Under the pieces are notes generated by a model. It saw only the letters and a program-made list of their open reading frames with translations. It was not told the origin of the DNA and ran no database searches. A program made the translations under genes and the position numbers. Shown in pieces: positions 21,640 through 22,820 of a stretch of DNA of 22,820 bases (positions are counted from its first letter, which is position 1; every line of letters begins with the position of its first letter). The DNA comes from Clostridiales bacterium (GTDB lineage Bacteria > Bacillota > Clostridia > Lachnospirales > Lachnospiraceae): assembly GCA_019423835.1 (NCBI GenBank), contig JAHZAR010000002.1:52111-74930 (forward strand). Direction: 5' to 3'.

Positions 21640-22452
21640 ATGCTCATACTGAAAAATATAAAAAAATCCTATGACGGGGTCACGATCCTTCATGACATCA
21701 ACCTGGAAATCAAGGACGGGGAGATTGTCTCCATTCTGGGTCCGTCCGGCTGCGGCAAGACAACACTTTTAAACCTGATTCTGGGACTTACGGATCCTGA
21801 TGAGGGGCAGATTCTGTTTGACGGCCAGGAAATGGCGGGAGTGCCCATGGAAAAAAGGGGATTCAATATTGTTTTCCAGGATTACGCCCTGTTTCCGAAC
21901 TTAAATGTATACAAAAATATTACATACGGCCTGAAAAACAGACCTGGAATCTCCACCAAGCAGGAGGTGGAGGAGCTGATTGACCTCTTAGGCCTGAGAG
22001 AGCATCTCACAAAGAAGATTGAGCAGCTCTCCGGCGGGCAGAAGCAGAGGGTAGCTCTTGCCAGAACTATGGTCATGAAACCGAAGATTCTGCTCCTCGA
22101 CGAGCCCCTCAGCGCCCTGGACGGAGTGATCAAGGAGTCTATCAAAGAGAAAATCCGCCAGATTGCCAGAGACTACCATTTAACGACGATTATCGTTACC
22201 CATGATCCCGAGGAGGCCCTCACGCTGTCAGATAAGGTGCTGATTGTCAGCCAGGGAGAGATCTCACAGTATGGAACGCCGGAGGAGATCGTTTTCCATC
22301 CGGGCAACCGTTTTGTGGAGGAATTTATTTTAAATCAGCTTGAGATCAAGAGAAAGAATATCTTCCGTCTCTTTAACAAGACAGTAGATATGCAGAGCCG
22401 GGAGGCCGTAAACCTTTCAGCAGATGTGAAGCTCAGAGAACAGGCGGTGTAG
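21640..22452 (+). CDS. ABC transporter ATP-binding protein (importer; iron/polyamine/phosphonate type)
   Basis: A 270-residue nucleotide-binding subunit. Seen: Walker A GPSGCGKT (34-41), Q-loop Gln80 in FQDYALFPN, signature LSGGQKQR (130-137), Walker B LLLDEP (151-156), D-loop SALD (158-161) and switch His188 in THDPEEA. After the core there are about 60 extra residues instead of a full TOBE domain, ending in a basic and acidic helix. The ALFPN segment and overall layout fit the spermidine/iron/2-aminoethylphosphonate importer ATPases (PotA/FbpC/PhnT group). The permease gene begins 4 bases after the stop, so both belong to one operon that continues past the window. The substrate cannot be told from the ATPase alone. 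Confidence 0.9.
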   Translation: MLILKNIKKSYDGVTILHDINLEIKDGEIVSILGPSGCGKTTLLNLILGLTDPDEGQILFDGQEMAGVPMEKRGFNIVFQDYALFPNLNVYKNITYGLKNRPGISTKQEVEELIDLLGLREHLTKKIEQLSGGQKQRVALARTMVMKPKILLLDEPLSALDGVIKESIKEKIRQIARDYHLTTIIVTHDPEEALTLSDKVLIVSQGEISQYGTPEEIVFHPGNRFVEEFILNQLEIKRKNIFRLFNKTVDMQSREAVNLSADVKLREQAV

Positions 22453-22456
22453 CGTC

Positions 22457-22820
22457 ATGACCGGAAGAAAAGAATATGAAATAAAAGGAATCTATGCGGC
22501 GGTGGTGGCAGTTTTTGCAGTATTTCTCGCCGTTCCGGTAATCCGCCTTCTGATGGAATCCTTTATGGCGGACGCCGGCGTAAGTGTCAAAAATTACGTA
22601 CAGGTGCTGACAGAGAGAGGCTTTGCCGCAGCTCTGGCAAACAGCGTCAGGGTTTCTGTGTCCAGCGCCCTGATCGCCACAGCCCTTGCCTTTTTCCTTG
22701 CATACACAATTCAGTATACAAGAGTACCGGGGAAGTTTAAGAGCCTGATTCGGCTGGTGGCTGTTCTGCCCATGCTTCTCCCGACGCTGACCTACGGCTT
22801 TGCCATCATCTATTCCTTCG
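22457..22820 (+). CDS. ABC transporter permease, truncated by window end
   Basis: The first 121 residues of a membrane permease. A short cytoplasmic start (MTGRKEYEIKG) is followed by a first hydrophobic helix (about 12-35), an external segment with SVKNYVQVLTERGF and ALANSVRVSVSSALIATALAFFLAY. It ends in LVAVLPMLLPTLTYGFAIIYSF at the window edge. The N-S-x-x-V-S start of the core and the LPMLLPTLTYG segment match binding-protein-dependent permeases of the iron(III), thiamine and 2-aminoethylphosphonate group, often large fused permeases. It starts 4 bases after the ATPase stop. The ATG at 22457 lacks a strong ribosome site (GGCGGTG upstream), which suggests translational coupling. Confidence 0.85.
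   Translation, partial: MTGRKEYEIKGIYAAVVAVFAVFLAVPVIRLLMESFMADAGVSVKNYVQVLTERGFAAALANSVRVSVSSALIATALAFFLAYTIQYTRVPGKFKSLIRLVAVLPMLLPTLTYGFAIIYSF

Overview
The window looks like a chromosomal segment of a gut-type, low-to-moderate GC anaerobic Firmicute, most likely a Lachnospiraceae/Clostridia relative. The basis is gene content (selenocysteine-dependent glycine-reductase-type proteins, an Lsa/CplR-like ABC-F protein, small Clostridia-type proteins beside a metal ATPase, a CIRCE-controlled clpB), strong AGGAGG-type ribosome binding sites and canonical TTGACA/TATAAT promoters. No rRNA, tRNA, IS element, prophage or CRISPR array was seen.

Region 1 (1-5108, + strand) is one probable catabolic operon. 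It holds the tail of a membrane protein (possibly a TRAP large permease), an alpha/beta hydrolase, a LarA-type nickel-pincer racemase, and two subunits like component B of glycine/sarcosine/betaine reductase. It ends at a strong terminator. The second reductase subunit reads through an in-frame UGA (4714-4716) that sits exactly at the selenocysteine site of the family, so the true gene is 3664-4956. The pairing of a racemase with a Sec reductase is reminiscent of the proline racemase plus D-proline reductase clusters, but here the racemase is of the 2-hydroxyacid LarA family. The reductase also departs from the family at both catalytic sites: the expected Asn-Cys pyruvoyl site and one Cys of the UxxCxxC motif. 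This is the best candidate for an undescribed pathway.

Region 2 (5139-9809) carries resistance and efflux genes. A MerR regulator lies divergent to a long structured leader (promoter, 7-residue leader peptide, attenuator-like terminator) in front of an Lsa-type ABC-F ribosome-protection protein. A MarR regulator is then translationally coupled to a MATE efflux pump.

Region 3 (9879-13241) has a small DUF6506-like protein on the minus strand, then a metal P-type ATPase unit. This unit consists of a perfect 16-bp palindrome, a 26-28-residue membrane microprotein, a 101-residue DUF6110-like protein and a P1B-like ATPase whose CPC motif is FSC.

Region 4 (13242-17144) is stress and redox. It holds an approximately 490-bp apparently empty stretch, a promoter overlapped by a CIRCE element, clpB with its terminator, and a second, easily missed selenoprotein: a 96-residue glutaredoxin-related protein with a U12-x-x-C15 active site.

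Region 5 (17281-21415) contains an M20 amidohydrolase and a GPH-family symporter (minus strand operon) divergent from a LysR regulator. Region 6 (21640-end) starts an ABC importer: an ATPase and a truncated permease of the iron/polyamine/phosphonate type.
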